A DNA stretch of 59,195 bases from an uncultured candidate division Zixibacteria bacterium (GTDB lineage: Bacteria > Zixibacteria > MSB-5A5 > SM1-73). The translations under genes were made by a program, and so were the position numbers. The DNA is taken from contig CAIVRH010000044.1 in NCBI GenBank assembly GCA_903908285.1, forward strand, positions 1 to 59,195. Direction: 5' to 3'. Under the pieces are notes generated by a model. The model saw only the letters and a program-made list of their open reading frames with translations. It was not told the DNA's origin and did no database searches. Positions 51,583 through 59,195 of the stretch are shown here, in pieces. The number at the start of each line of letters is the position of its first letter. Positions within the stretch are counted from its first letter, which is position 1.

Positions 51583-52551
51583 ATGGCAGAAAATCAATTA
51601 CCGCCGATTGAGAAAAATAACAGAAGCGTCAGACTATACAAAAAGAAGCGTTTTCTCCTTCCAGTAATATTCCTACTCGTCGTCGTTATCCTGGTGGGAG
51701 TATATTGGTTTATGTTTTTGCGCGATTTTATTTCGACCGACGACGCCTACGTGGATGCAAATCAACTCGACATCAGCGCGAAAATCCTGGGGAGGATCAC
51801 GGAACTAGCTGTTGATGAAGGGGACACTCTCACTCAAGGGGAACTTCTAGTTTGGCTGGACGACAGCGATCTGAAAGCGCAGGAAAATCAAGAAATGCAA
51901 AATATCACCTTAAGTGAGCAGAACGTTTCGCTCACCCAGGTGGCTTTGGAACTGGCGGAAAATGATTATCACCGAACCCGCAGTTTGTATGAAGACAGCA
52001 TCGTAACGTTTGATCAATTCGACCATGCCGAAAAGGCTTTTCGGATAGCTCAAGCGCAGCACAATGTGGCGCTGGCCCAGGTAAACTCCTCCAAAGCCAA
52101 GCTGAACGTGGTTTTGACTTCTCTAGAGAACACCAAAATCACCTCACCCATGAAAGGGGTGGTGGCAAAGAAATGGGTGCTACCGGGGGACGTGGTTCAG
52201 CCGGGACAGGCGATTTTAAGCCTTTTTGACCTGGAGAACATTTGGGTTACCGCCAATTTCGAGGAGACCAAGCTCTCCTCCATTCACCCGGGTGACCCGG
52301 CGGAGATTTCGGTGGATGCTCATCCAAACATAAAATTTCAGGGGAAAGTATTGCTCATCGGTACGGTCACCGCTGCCCAGTTTTCTTTGATCCCGCCCAA
52401 TAACGCCTCCGGAAATTACACCAAAGTGACCCAGAGAGTGCCGATCAAAATCTCCATAGAAAGACCTGCCGGTTCAAACGATCCTGGTTCCCTCATGCTT
52501 TTGCCTGGGATGTCGGTGGAGGTGAAAATCCGCGTCAGGGGTAATAAATAA
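51583..52551 (+). CDS. emrA: HlyD-family periplasmic adaptor, EmrA type
   Basis: This is a 322-aa membrane-fusion protein: N-terminal helix (24-46), a biotinyl-lipoyl half (STDDAYVDANQLDISAKILGRI), a coiled-coil hairpin (about 90-170) and the second lipoyl half (TKITSPMKGVVAKKWVLPGDVVQ-like, about 177-205), then a beta-barrel. It partners the MFS pump encoded next and an outer-membrane channel elsewhere. It starts after AAGGAG. Confidence 0.85.
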   Translation: MAENQLPPIEKNNRSVRLYKKKRFLLPVIFLLVVVILVGVYWFMFLRDFISTDDAYVDANQLDISAKILGRITELAVDEGDTLTQGELLVWLDDSDLKAQENQEMQNITLSEQNVSLTQVALELAENDYHRTRSLYEDSIVTFDQFDHAEKAFRIAQAQHNVALAQVNSSKAKLNVVLTSLENTKITSPMKGVVAKKWVLPGDVVQPGQAILSLFDLENIWVTANFEETKLSSIHPGDPAEISVDAHPNIKFQGKVLLIGTVTAAQFSLIPPNNASGNYTKVTQRVPIKISIERPAGSNDPGSLMLLPGMSVEVKIRVRGNK

Positions 52552-54188
52552 TGAAGGTCAAGTGGCGGAATTTTCGGGCGAACCTGCAAGAAGAGTTTCC
52601 CCAGCTGAATCCGGAAAACGAAACTTACCGCTGGCTGGTGCTGGTTACCGTGATGGTCGGCACCTTCATGGCGGTGCTGGATTCCACCATCGTCAATGTG
52701 GCTTTACCTAAGCTAATGGCCACTTTCGGGGTATCGGTGGACCGGGTGGAATGGATCGTCACCGCTTATCTGCTTATCTTTGCCATCGCCCTCCCCTCCT
52801 CCGGCTGGCTGGCGGATACATTCGGATATAAGCCTATATTCGTCCTGGGGCTTCTTTTATTCACCTTAGGTTCATTTCTATCCAGCCTTTCCTGGAGCTT
52901 CGATATCTTGATCGCTTTCCGGGTTTTGCAGGGAGCAGGTGCCGGGCTGCTCTTGCCGGTGGGAATGGCGACCCTCACCCGCGAGTTTCCCCCCGAAAAA
53001 AGGGGGATCGCTTTAGGATTCTGGTCGGTAGCAGCTTCGGCATCGGTGGCGCTCGGGCCAACCGCCGGGGGATACTTGATCGATCATTTTTCCTGGCATA
53101 GTATTTTCGATATAAACGTGCCTATCGGCATCATGGGAATGGCAGCTTCTCTGGGCATCTTGAGAAACTATAAATCCCCGCACCAGCGCTATTTCGACTT
53201 AATCGGATTCTTGTCCTTAGCCGCTTTTTTGACCTGTCTTGTTTTGGCTCTGGCCAATGGAAATTCGGCATGGAATACCGGCGGCTGGACCTCCACCTAT
53301 ATCCTGGTGAATTTCGCCGTTTCTTTCGTCGGACTGGTGATATTTTTGATTACCGAATTTTCCATCGAGCATCCGCTGATAGACTTGAAAATCTTCAAAA
53401 GTTTTAACTTCTCCTTGAGCAACACCGTATTTTTTTTCTTCGGCTTGGGTTTATTCGGCAGCACATTTCTTTTGCCCATTTATCTGCAAAATTCACTGGG
53501 CTACACTCCCCTGCAAGCCGGATTGGTTTTTTTACCGATGGGGATATTGCTCGGCTTGACCGCTCCTTTAGCCGGTATGTTTTCCGACCGGTTCAACGGC
53601 AAGATTCTGGTGATCTTGGGGGTGGGTTTGATGGCATTCACCCTCTACCAGTACAGCTTTTTGTCTTTCCTGTCGGAAAAATCCCAGATCATGCTTCCTT
53701 TGTATTTAAGGGGTATCGCTATGGGGTTGATCATGTCGCCCTTGGCCACCATTGCCATCTCGGAGATCACCAACGAAAAAATGGCTCAGGCGTCCGGGCT
53801 GATAAATGTGATCAGACAGATCGGGGGGAGCGTGGGGGTGGCTCTGTTTGGAACCCTGCTCACCCGGAGAACCATTTTCCATTCGGTGGCTTACGGTCAG
53901 CAGCTGAGCGCCCATTCCGAGACTTTCCAGCAGACGATATCGAAACTCCAGCAGTTTGCCTTGCAGAGCACCGGAGGAAGCTCCAGCCAAAGCCTTAACA
54001 AAGCCCAGGCGCTGGTTTTAACCTTCGTTCAAAACCAGGCTTTCATCCAAGCGGTCGATGACGTGTTTTTAATCGCCTCGATCATCGTGCTAGCCAGCTT
54101 AGTGCCGGTTTTGTTTCTGAGAAGGTACAAAAAGAAAAGAGCAGTGGAATCCATTCCTGCCGGAAAAGCTCAACCGACCAAGATGTGA
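52551..54188 (+). CDS. emrB: DHA2-family MFS drug exporter, EmrB type
   Basis: This is a 545-aa 14-helix major facilitator pump: LDSTIVNVALPKLMATF, the antiporter motif region GAGAGLLLPVGMA and LGPTAGGYLID match EmrB/QacA. It exports hydrophobic toxicants by proton antiport with EmrA. Its start overlaps the emrA stop by one base (TAATG). Confidence 0.9.
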   Translation: MKVKWRNFRANLQEEFPQLNPENETYRWLVLVTVMVGTFMAVLDSTIVNVALPKLMATFGVSVDRVEWIVTAYLLIFAIALPSSGWLADTFGYKPIFVLGLLLFTLGSFLSSLSWSFDILIAFRVLQGAGAGLLLPVGMATLTREFPPEKRGIALGFWSVAASASVALGPTAGGYLIDHFSWHSIFDINVPIGIMGMAASLGILRNYKSPHQRYFDLIGFLSLAAFLTCLVLALANGNSAWNTGGWTSTYILVNFAVSFVGLVIFLITEFSIEHPLIDLKIFKSFNFSLSNTVFFFFGLGLFGSTFLLPIYLQNSLGYTPLQAGLVFLPMGILLGLTAPLAGMFSDRFNGKILVILGVGLMAFTLYQYSFLSFLSEKSQIMLPLYLRGIAMGLIMSPLATIAISEITNEKMAQASGLINVIRQIGGSVGVALFGTLLTRRTIFHSVAYGQQLSAHSETFQQTISKLQQFALQSTGGSSSQSLNKAQALVLTFVQNQAFIQAVDDVFLIASIIVLASLVPVLFLRRYKKKRAVESIPAGKAQPTKM

Positions 54189-54190
54189 GC

Positions 54191-54225
54191 AAAAAAAAGG
54201 GACAGGCTTTTGTTAACCCGTCCCT
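54191..54225 (-). terminator. Rho-independent terminator of the T9SS cargo gene
   Basis: Minus-strand AGGGACGGG (54225-54217) pairs with CCTGTCCCT (54206-54198) with one G-U pair, then a T8 tract. It may also serve as a hairpin end for the converging emrB transcript. Confidence 0.8.
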
Positions 54226-54247
54226 GATCATTATTCTAGGAAACACA

Positions 54248-56656
54248 CTATTTTAAAAGAAGCATCTGTTTAGTCTGAACATAATCCCCCGCCTGCATGC
54301 GGAAGAAGTAGACACCGGAAGATACAGTTCTGCCGGAGTTGTCAACTCCATTCCATCTGATTTGATAGATTCCCGCCGATAGATTTCTGTCTAACAGTGT
54401 GATCACCTCCTGCCCTACGACATTGTAAATCTTTAAGGTCACATGGCTGTTTTGGGGCAGTCCGAATTTGATCTCGGTGGTGGGATTGAACGGGTTGGGG
54501 TGATTCTGGGAGAGCTGATATTCTTTGGGAACCAAATTGTCCTTATCTTCGTCGATCCCCTCGGAGAAACAGGTCTCGGTGTAATCCTGGTCGGCATAAT
54601 CAAAGGAGACCGCTACATAAATCCTGTTATCCGGTTGAAAAGTGCAGCCGTTAGCCGTCGGTATCACCGTCCAGTGTGAGCCGGAATCGACTATGGCGCT
54701 AAAGTAACCGGTGGTATCGGTTAGGGGATCCCCCGGTAGTCCGTTCAACACCACCCCTTCGACCCCTTCACCCCCGGAGCGGACGTAACCCGAGATGGTG
54801 TATGCTTTCAGGGTTATAAATGAAAACTGATTCCCATAAGCCGTCCCCACGCTATTAGTGGCATAGGCTCTGACATAATAAGTAGAATCCGGATCTAACC
54901 CGGTAATCGAGCTGGTAAAAGCTCCTGTGCCTGTGCCATTGGTGATATGACTATTTGCAACAGTCGGATTGGTTGATGTGCTCCAGCAAACTCCCCGGGC
55001 GGTAACTGTAGCTCCTCCATCCGATGTGACATTGCCACCTGAAGAGGCAGTTGTGGAAGTGATGGATGTGATAGCAGAGGTGGTAACTGTGGGTGTGATT
55101 AGAGTTGTGAAGTCCGATTCACTACCATAAGAAGTGCCCACCGAGTTGGTAGCGTACGCTCGAACATGATAGAGAGCCCCCGGAGTCAAACTGGTGAGAC
55201 TGCTGGTGAATGAGGTAGCTCCTGTGCTATCCGTAGTCTTGCTATTTGCAGTAGTCGGAAGAGTTGAGGTATTCCAACAAACTCCTTTGGCGGTGATGGT
55301 TGCTCCACCACTATCGGGAATAGCTCCACCACCGGATGCAGTGGTGGAGGTGATAGCGGTGATAGTTGTAGTCGTTACCGTGGGCGTGGTTAGAGTTGTA
55401 AAGGTTGAATCACCACCGTAAGAAGTGCCTACGGAGTTGGTAGCGTACGCCCGGACATGATAAAGTGTACCCGGAGTCAAGCTGGAAAGACTGCTGGTAA
55501 ATGCGCCAGTTCCACTGCCGTCGGTTGTATAACTTCCCGATATGGTCGGGTTAGCGGAAGTGCTCCAGCAGACTCCTCTGGCGGTTACCGTAACCCAGCC
55601 GTCCAAGGTAACATCACCTCCTGAAGAGGCCGTGGTCGATGTGATAGAAGAGATGCTGGTCGTGGTTACTGTTGGCGCGGACGGGTTCGTTGTGCCGACA
55701 TAGACATATCCTGAATAGCTTGCCACCAGCCTTGTTCCGTCGGAGGACGAAACGACATCCCACCAGGTTCTCGATCCCGCGCTGGTTTCCGCAGCCCATG
55801 TGGATCCACCGTTGGTAGTCGTCCATACGTATCCGTTGGGATAGTTTTGAGCCATTCCCATTACGTTTCCGTCTGCTGAGCAGGCGGCACCCCACCAGAA
55901 GGCCGATCCTACACTGGTGTGTTGTGTCCAAGTGTTTCCACTGTCGGATGTGCTTTTGACATAGCCGTTCCAGGCTCCCACAATGATCGTCTTGATATCG
56001 GAAGATGCGTCCAGCGGTATCCAGCTTTGCGAGCCAACCCCCGAACGTGTGATCCAGGTGGCGCCTCCATCACTGGAGGTATAGACATAGCTTCCGGCAG
56101 CCACGGCTGCAATTTTCGTACCGTCTGGGGAGCAGGCGATTTGATGCCATGATCTGGAACCTGCGCTGGTCCGCGCAGTCCAGGTAGCTCCACTATCGGT
56201 GGAAGTATAGATATAAGTATTGCCTTCTGCTGCAACCAGCAATGCTCCATCGGAAGAAGAGGCCATCCCATTCCAATAACCAGATCCGGCTCCGGTTCGT
56301 TCGGTCCAGGTACCACCCCCATCGGTGGAGGTATAGATGTAACCGTTATATGCCCCTGCGGCAAGCACTGTTCCGTCGACGGATGAAGCAAGGCTGTACC
56401 AATTTCTGCTTCCCGATCCGGCTCGCTGGGTCCAGGAAATACCGCCGTTAGTCGAGGTATAGATGTAGGTATTTTCTCCCCCGATGGCTATCTTCTGGCA
56501 ATCCGACGAAGCTGCAATGGCCTGCCAGATGGCGCCGACCGGAGTAGTGCGCAATGTCCAGGTGAAATTATCCGCCCGGACTGCCGGGCTGACTGTGAAC
56601 AACACCAGTACCCACAGAATAACCCTGTTTAACCAATCATGACTCCACTTTGACAT
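54248..56656 (-). CDS. T9SS cargo with BNR-like propeller and Fn3-like repeats
   Basis: This is an 802-aa exported protein: signal peptide (1-28), a seven-block BNR/photosystem-assembly-like propeller (about 30-320; recurring YTSTDGGxTWTxRT and YSLASSxDGT blocks), then three ~93-residue Fn3-like repeats (TARGVCWST, YHVRAYATNSVGTSYG), a carboxypeptidase-regulatory-like domain (TISGYVRSGGEGVEGVVL), and a T9SS sorting domain (about 715-802; NHPNPFNPTTEIKFGLP). The start follows AGAGAGG. It is a paralogue of the next gene, with which it shares the C-terminal ~190 residues and the Fn3-like repeats. Confidence 0.85.
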   Translation of the reverse strand: MSKWSHDWLNRVILWVLVLFTVSPAVRADNFTWTLRTTPVGAIWQAIAASSDCQKIAIGGENTYIYTSTNGGISWTQRAGSGSRNWYSLASSVDGTVLAAGAYNGYIYTSTDGGGTWTERTGAGSGYWNGMASSSDGALLVAAEGNTYIYTSTDSGATWTARTSAGSRSWHQIACSPDGTKIAAVAAGSYVYTSSDGGATWITRSGVGSQSWIPLDASSDIKTIIVGAWNGYVKSTSDSGNTWTQHTSVGSAFWWGAACSADGNVMGMAQNYPNGYVWTTTNGGSTWAAETSAGSRTWWDVVSSSDGTRLVASYSGYVYVGTTNPSAPTVTTTSISSITSTTASSGGDVTLDGWVTVTARGVCWSTSANPTISGSYTTDGSGTGAFTSSLSSLTPGTLYHVRAYATNSVGTSYGGDSTFTTLTTPTVTTTTITAITSTTASGGGAIPDSGGATITAKGVCWNTSTLPTTANSKTTDSTGATSFTSSLTSLTPGALYHVRAYATNSVGTSYGSESDFTTLITPTVTTSAITSITSTTASSGGNVTSDGGATVTARGVCWSTSTNPTVANSHITNGTGTGAFTSSITGLDPDSTYYVRAYATNSVGTAYGNQFSFITLKAYTISGYVRSGGEGVEGVVLNGLPGDPLTDTTGYFSAIVDSGSHWTVIPTANGCTFQPDNRIYVAVSFDYADQDYTETCFSEGIDEDKDNLVPKEYQLSQNHPNPFNPTTEIKFGLPQNSHVTLKIYNVVGQEVITLLDRNLSAGIYQIRWNGVDNSGRTVSSGVYFFRMQAGDYVQTKQMLLLK

Positions 56657-56936
56657 GGAAACCTCTCTTTTTTGTGGTTGGCTGAATTTGTCTTTTTACC
56701 CAGGGACGAAGTCTGTTTGAGGACGGATACTTATTTTGGAAAGGACAAGGTTGATGGGTTTATAACATCTAAAATTATCTTTCACACTTAAGATCAAAAT
56801 CATTCCCGACCTTACGATTATCGGCGCAAACAGCTCAGACTTTATCTGAATAAAGTCTCGATTGTCGCAGCATCATGGCGGATTAATCGTTAGGGAAGAA
56901 ATGTCGGATCGCCCGGGAAACGGTTTTCTTTTTTAC
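56657..56936. other. intergenic region without recognised gene
   Basis: About 280 bases between the two T9SS cargo genes, presumably holding the promoter of the first. No convincing -35/-10 pair was found. Confidence 0.4.
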
Positions 56937-56966
56937 AAAAAAAGGGCAGGTAACCTAACCTGCCCT
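56937..56966 (-). terminator. Rho-independent terminator of the second T9SS cargo gene
   Basis: AGGGCAGGT (56943-56951) pairs perfectly with ACCTGCCCT (56958-56966) around a 6-base loop; on the minus strand a T7 tract follows. Confidence 0.85.
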
Positions 56967-56991
56967 GTTTTTCTTTGCCCTGTAAAATAAT

Positions 56992-59195
56992 TTACTTCAA
57001 AAGAAGCATCTGTCTGGTCTGAACATAATCTCCCGCCTGCATCCGGTAAAAGTATGCCCCGGAGGAGACCGCTCTGCCGGAGTTGTCTAGGCCATTCCAT
57101 CTGATATTATAGGTCCCCGCAGACAGATTTCTGTCTACCAGTGTGATCACCTCCTGCCCCATTATGTTGTAAATCCTTAAGATCATATGACTATTTTTAG
57201 GCAATCCGAACTTAATCTCCGTGGAAGGGTTAAACGGGTTGGGTTGATTCTGGGAGAGCTGATATTCTTTGGGAATAAAATTATCTTTATCCTCGTCTAC
57301 CCCCTCGGAGAAACAGGCCTCGGTATAATCCTGGTCGGTTTGATCGGAGCTGACCGACTCATAATATGTGGATTCAGGAAGAAATGGACAGGTGTCTGTG
57401 GGTGTCACCGTCCCGGACCAGCCGTAACTAACCGTTGCAGTATAGAAACCGCCTTCGTCGGTTTGAGGATCGTCCGGCAGTCCGCTCATCACCACACCTT
57501 CCATACCCACCTCATCAGAATTACGGACATACCCTGAGATGGTGCATATTCGCAGGAAAAATGTCGAATCGCCACCATAAGACGTTCCTAAAGAATTAGT
57601 GGCGTATGCTCGCACGTGGTAGAGCGTGTTCTGCTCCAAGTCGGTAAGAGTGCTGGTGAACGACCCGATGTCGCTTCCGTCTATGGTCCTGGGGTATTCC
57701 GTCGTCGGATTGGCATATACGCTCCAGCAGACTCCCCGGGCGGTGACTGAATCCCCGCAATCTGAGGTGACATAACCGCCGCCGGAGGCAGTGGTGGAGG
57801 TGATGGAGGTGATAGTTTTAGTCGTGACGGTGGACATACCTATCAGAGTTGTAAATGTCGAGTCACCACCATAAGACGTTCCTCCAGAGTTAGTAGCATA
57901 TGCCCGCACGTGGTAGAGCGCATTTGGCGTTAGGCCGGTGATGGAACTGACGAATGAGCCAGTGTCCGAGGCGTTCACAGTGTGACTACTGTCGCGGACC
58001 GGATTGACCGATCTTCCCCAGCAGACTCCCCGGGCGGTGATTGAATCCCCGCCGTCGCTGGTGATGTTCCCGCCGCAGGTGGCGGATTGGCAGGTGATGG
58101 CGGTGATAGTTTTAGTCGTGATGGTGGGCGTAGGCAAAGTTGTAAAGTCCAATTCATTACCATAAGAAGTGCCCACGGAGTTGGTAGCATACGCTCGAAC
58201 ATGATAAAGTGTACCCGGAGTAAGACTGGTGAGACTGCTGGTGAATGAGGCGGCTCCTGTGCCGTTCGTGGTCTTGCTATTTGCAGTAGTCGGAAGAGTT
58301 GAGGTATTCCAACAAACCCCTTTGGCGGTGATGGTTGCTCTACCACTGTCGGGAATAGCTCCACCACTGGATGCCGTGGAGGAAGTGATAACGGTGATAG
58401 CTGTAGTCGTTACCGTGGGCGTGGTTAGAGTGGTAAAGTCCAATTCACTACCATAAGAAGTGCCCACCGAGTTGGTAGCGTACGCTCGGACATGATAAAG
58501 TGTACCCGGAGTAAGACTGGTGAGACTGCTGGTGAATGAAGCCGCCCCAGTTCCGTCGTGGGTATGACTATCTGTGATAATTGGATTAGCGGAGGTGTTC
58601 CAGCATACACCTTTATCAGTAATAGTTGCTCCACCACTGTCGGGAATAGCTCCACCGCTGGATGCAGTAGTGGAGGTGATGGATGTAATAGTAGCTGTTG
58701 TGACCGTTAAAGTTGTAAAGTCCAATTCACTACCATAAGAAGTGCCCACCGAGTTGGTAGCGTACGCTCGAACATGATAGAGAGCCCCCGGAGTAAGACT
58801 GGTGAGACTGCTGGTGAATGAGGCAGCTCCAGTTCCGTTAGTGGTATGACTGCTATCCGCCGTTGGGCCAGTGGATCTGCTCCAGCAGACTCCTTTGGCG
58901 GTGATAGTTGCTCCACCACTGTCGGGAATAGCTCCGCCACTGGATGCAGTAGTGGAGGTGACGGATGTGATAGCGGTTGTGGTCACCGTAGGGGCGGCAG
59001 TTGAAGTTGTAAAGTCTAATTCATCACCATAAGAAGTACCCACAGAGTTGGTAGCGTACGCTCGGACATGATAAAGTGTACCCGGAGTAAGACTGGTGAG
59101 ACTGCTGGTGAATGAAGCCGCCCCAGTTCCGTCGTGGGTATGACTATCTGTGATAACTGGATTAGCGGAGGTGTTCCAGCATACACCTTTATCAG
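56992..59195 (-). CDS. T9SS cargo with Fn3-like repeat array (5' end outside window)
   Basis: At least 734 codons are visible; the frame runs off the window edge at 59195, so the N-terminus is missing. At least five complete ~91-residue Fn3-like repeats are present, each with TASSGGAIPDSGGATIT, KGVCWNTST and LYHVRAYATNSVGTSYG, plus one partial repeat at the edge. After them come a regulatory-like domain (TISGYVRNSDEVGMEG), a linker (CFSEGVDEDKDN) and the T9SS sorting domain (NQPNPFNPSTEIKFGLP). The two repeat types alternate between IPDSGGATI and VTSDGGDS forms. The GTG at 59043 is internal to a repeat and not a start. Confidence 0.85.
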   Translation of the reverse strand, partial: DKGVCWNTSANPVITDSHTHDGTGAASFTSSLTSLTPGTLYHVRAYATNSVGTSYGDELDFTTSTAAPTVTTTAITSVTSTTASSGGAIPDSGGATITAKGVCWSRSTGPTADSSHTTNGTGAASFTSSLTSLTPGALYHVRAYATNSVGTSYGSELDFTTLTVTTATITSITSTTASSGGAIPDSGGATITDKGVCWNTSANPIITDSHTHDGTGAASFTSSLTSLTPGTLYHVRAYATNSVGTSYGSELDFTTLTTPTVTTTAITVITSSTASSGGAIPDSGRATITAKGVCWNTSTLPTTANSKTTNGTGAASFTSSLTSLTPGTLYHVRAYATNSVGTSYGNELDFTTLPTPTITTKTITAITCQSATCGGNITSDGGDSITARGVCWGRSVNPVRDSSHTVNASDTGSFVSSITGLTPNALYHVRAYATNSGGTSYGGDSTFTTLIGMSTVTTKTITSITSTTASGGGYVTSDCGDSVTARGVCWSVYANPTTEYPRTIDGSDIGSFTSTLTDLEQNTLYHVRAYATNSLGTSYGGDSTFFLRICTISGYVRNSDEVGMEGVVMSGLPDDPQTDEGGFYTATVSYGWSGTVTPTDTCPFLPESTYYESVSSDQTDQDYTEACFSEGVDEDKDNFIPKEYQLSQNQPNPFNPSTEIKFGLPKNSHMILRIYNIMGQEVITLVDRNLSAGTYNIRWNGLDNSGRAVSSGAYFYRMQAGDYVQTRQMLLLK

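Noticed and set aside
59043-59195. Start codon of the last cargo gene at 59043
   Set aside because: The GTG falls inside a Fn3-like repeat and the frame continues in repeat sequence to the window edge.

Overview
The window looks like a chromosomal segment of an uncultured FCB-group bacterium, most likely Zixibacteria or a close relative. This is an inference: secreted proteins end either in paired dockerin-like repeats (GDxNxxGxxxIGDxxxLIxYLYxxG) or in a Por/type IX secretion (T9SS) C-terminal domain (YPNPFNPxxxIxFxLP...VYNxxGQxV). Housekeeping promoters follow TTGACA-N16-TATAAT with a notably constant 16-bp spacer.

Layout. 0.3-5.4 kb: a dockerin protein and a LysN-type aminotransferase, separated by a 250-bp direct repeat carrying terminators. 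5.8-7.4 kb: a long leader, then a small Cys-rich exported protein and a TonB-like protein. 7.7-13.1 kb: a shortened FAD-binding protein and a 1473-aa gingipain-like C25 protease with dockerin repeats. 13.3-18.8 kb: two sigma-54 (-24/-12) promoters, one for a type IV pilin and one for a five-gene redox operon: two membrane-anchored GcvH-like proteins, a four-cluster ferredoxin (HybA-like), a HybB/NrfD quinone subunit and a third GcvH-like protein. 19.3-28.4 kb is an accessory, partly AT-rich, repeat-laden region. It holds a TIR/SIR2/membrane-protein locus resembling Thoeris defence, a radical SAM protein, a DUF2846 protein, a T9SS cargo and a GIY-YIG protein; three of these units carry the same promoter-containing repeat. 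28.5-32.1 kb: a haem-motif sensor kinase, an NtrC-type sigma-54 activator and a translationally coupled archaemetzincin. 32.2-35.9 kb: two L,D-transpeptidases, a related membrane protein and a DUF4398 lipoprotein. 36.3-42.3 kb: a MarR-GNAT regulator with two proteases, and P5C dehydrogenase. 42.5-51.3 kb: a DUF5677-like protein, lipoproteins, a duplicated lipoprotein family with a decayed third copy, two mini membrane proteins, an OmpA-like lipoprotein and a serine hydrolase. 51.4-54.2 kb: an EmrAB-type exporter. 54.2-59.2 kb: two paralogous T9SS cargo proteins with near-identical internal repeats, the second cut by the window edge.

How parts may work together. The sigma-54 activator at 30.2 kb and its haem-motif kinase are plausible controllers of the sigma-54 redox operon and pilin, because an inverted repeat TTGTGAA-N4-TTCACAA lies about 90 bp upstream of the redox promoter. 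The TIR/SIR2 locus reads as one transcription unit from a consensus promoter at 22603-22630 and is the best candidate for an undescribed immune system variant. No tRNA, rRNA, CRISPR array or intact insertion sequence was seen.
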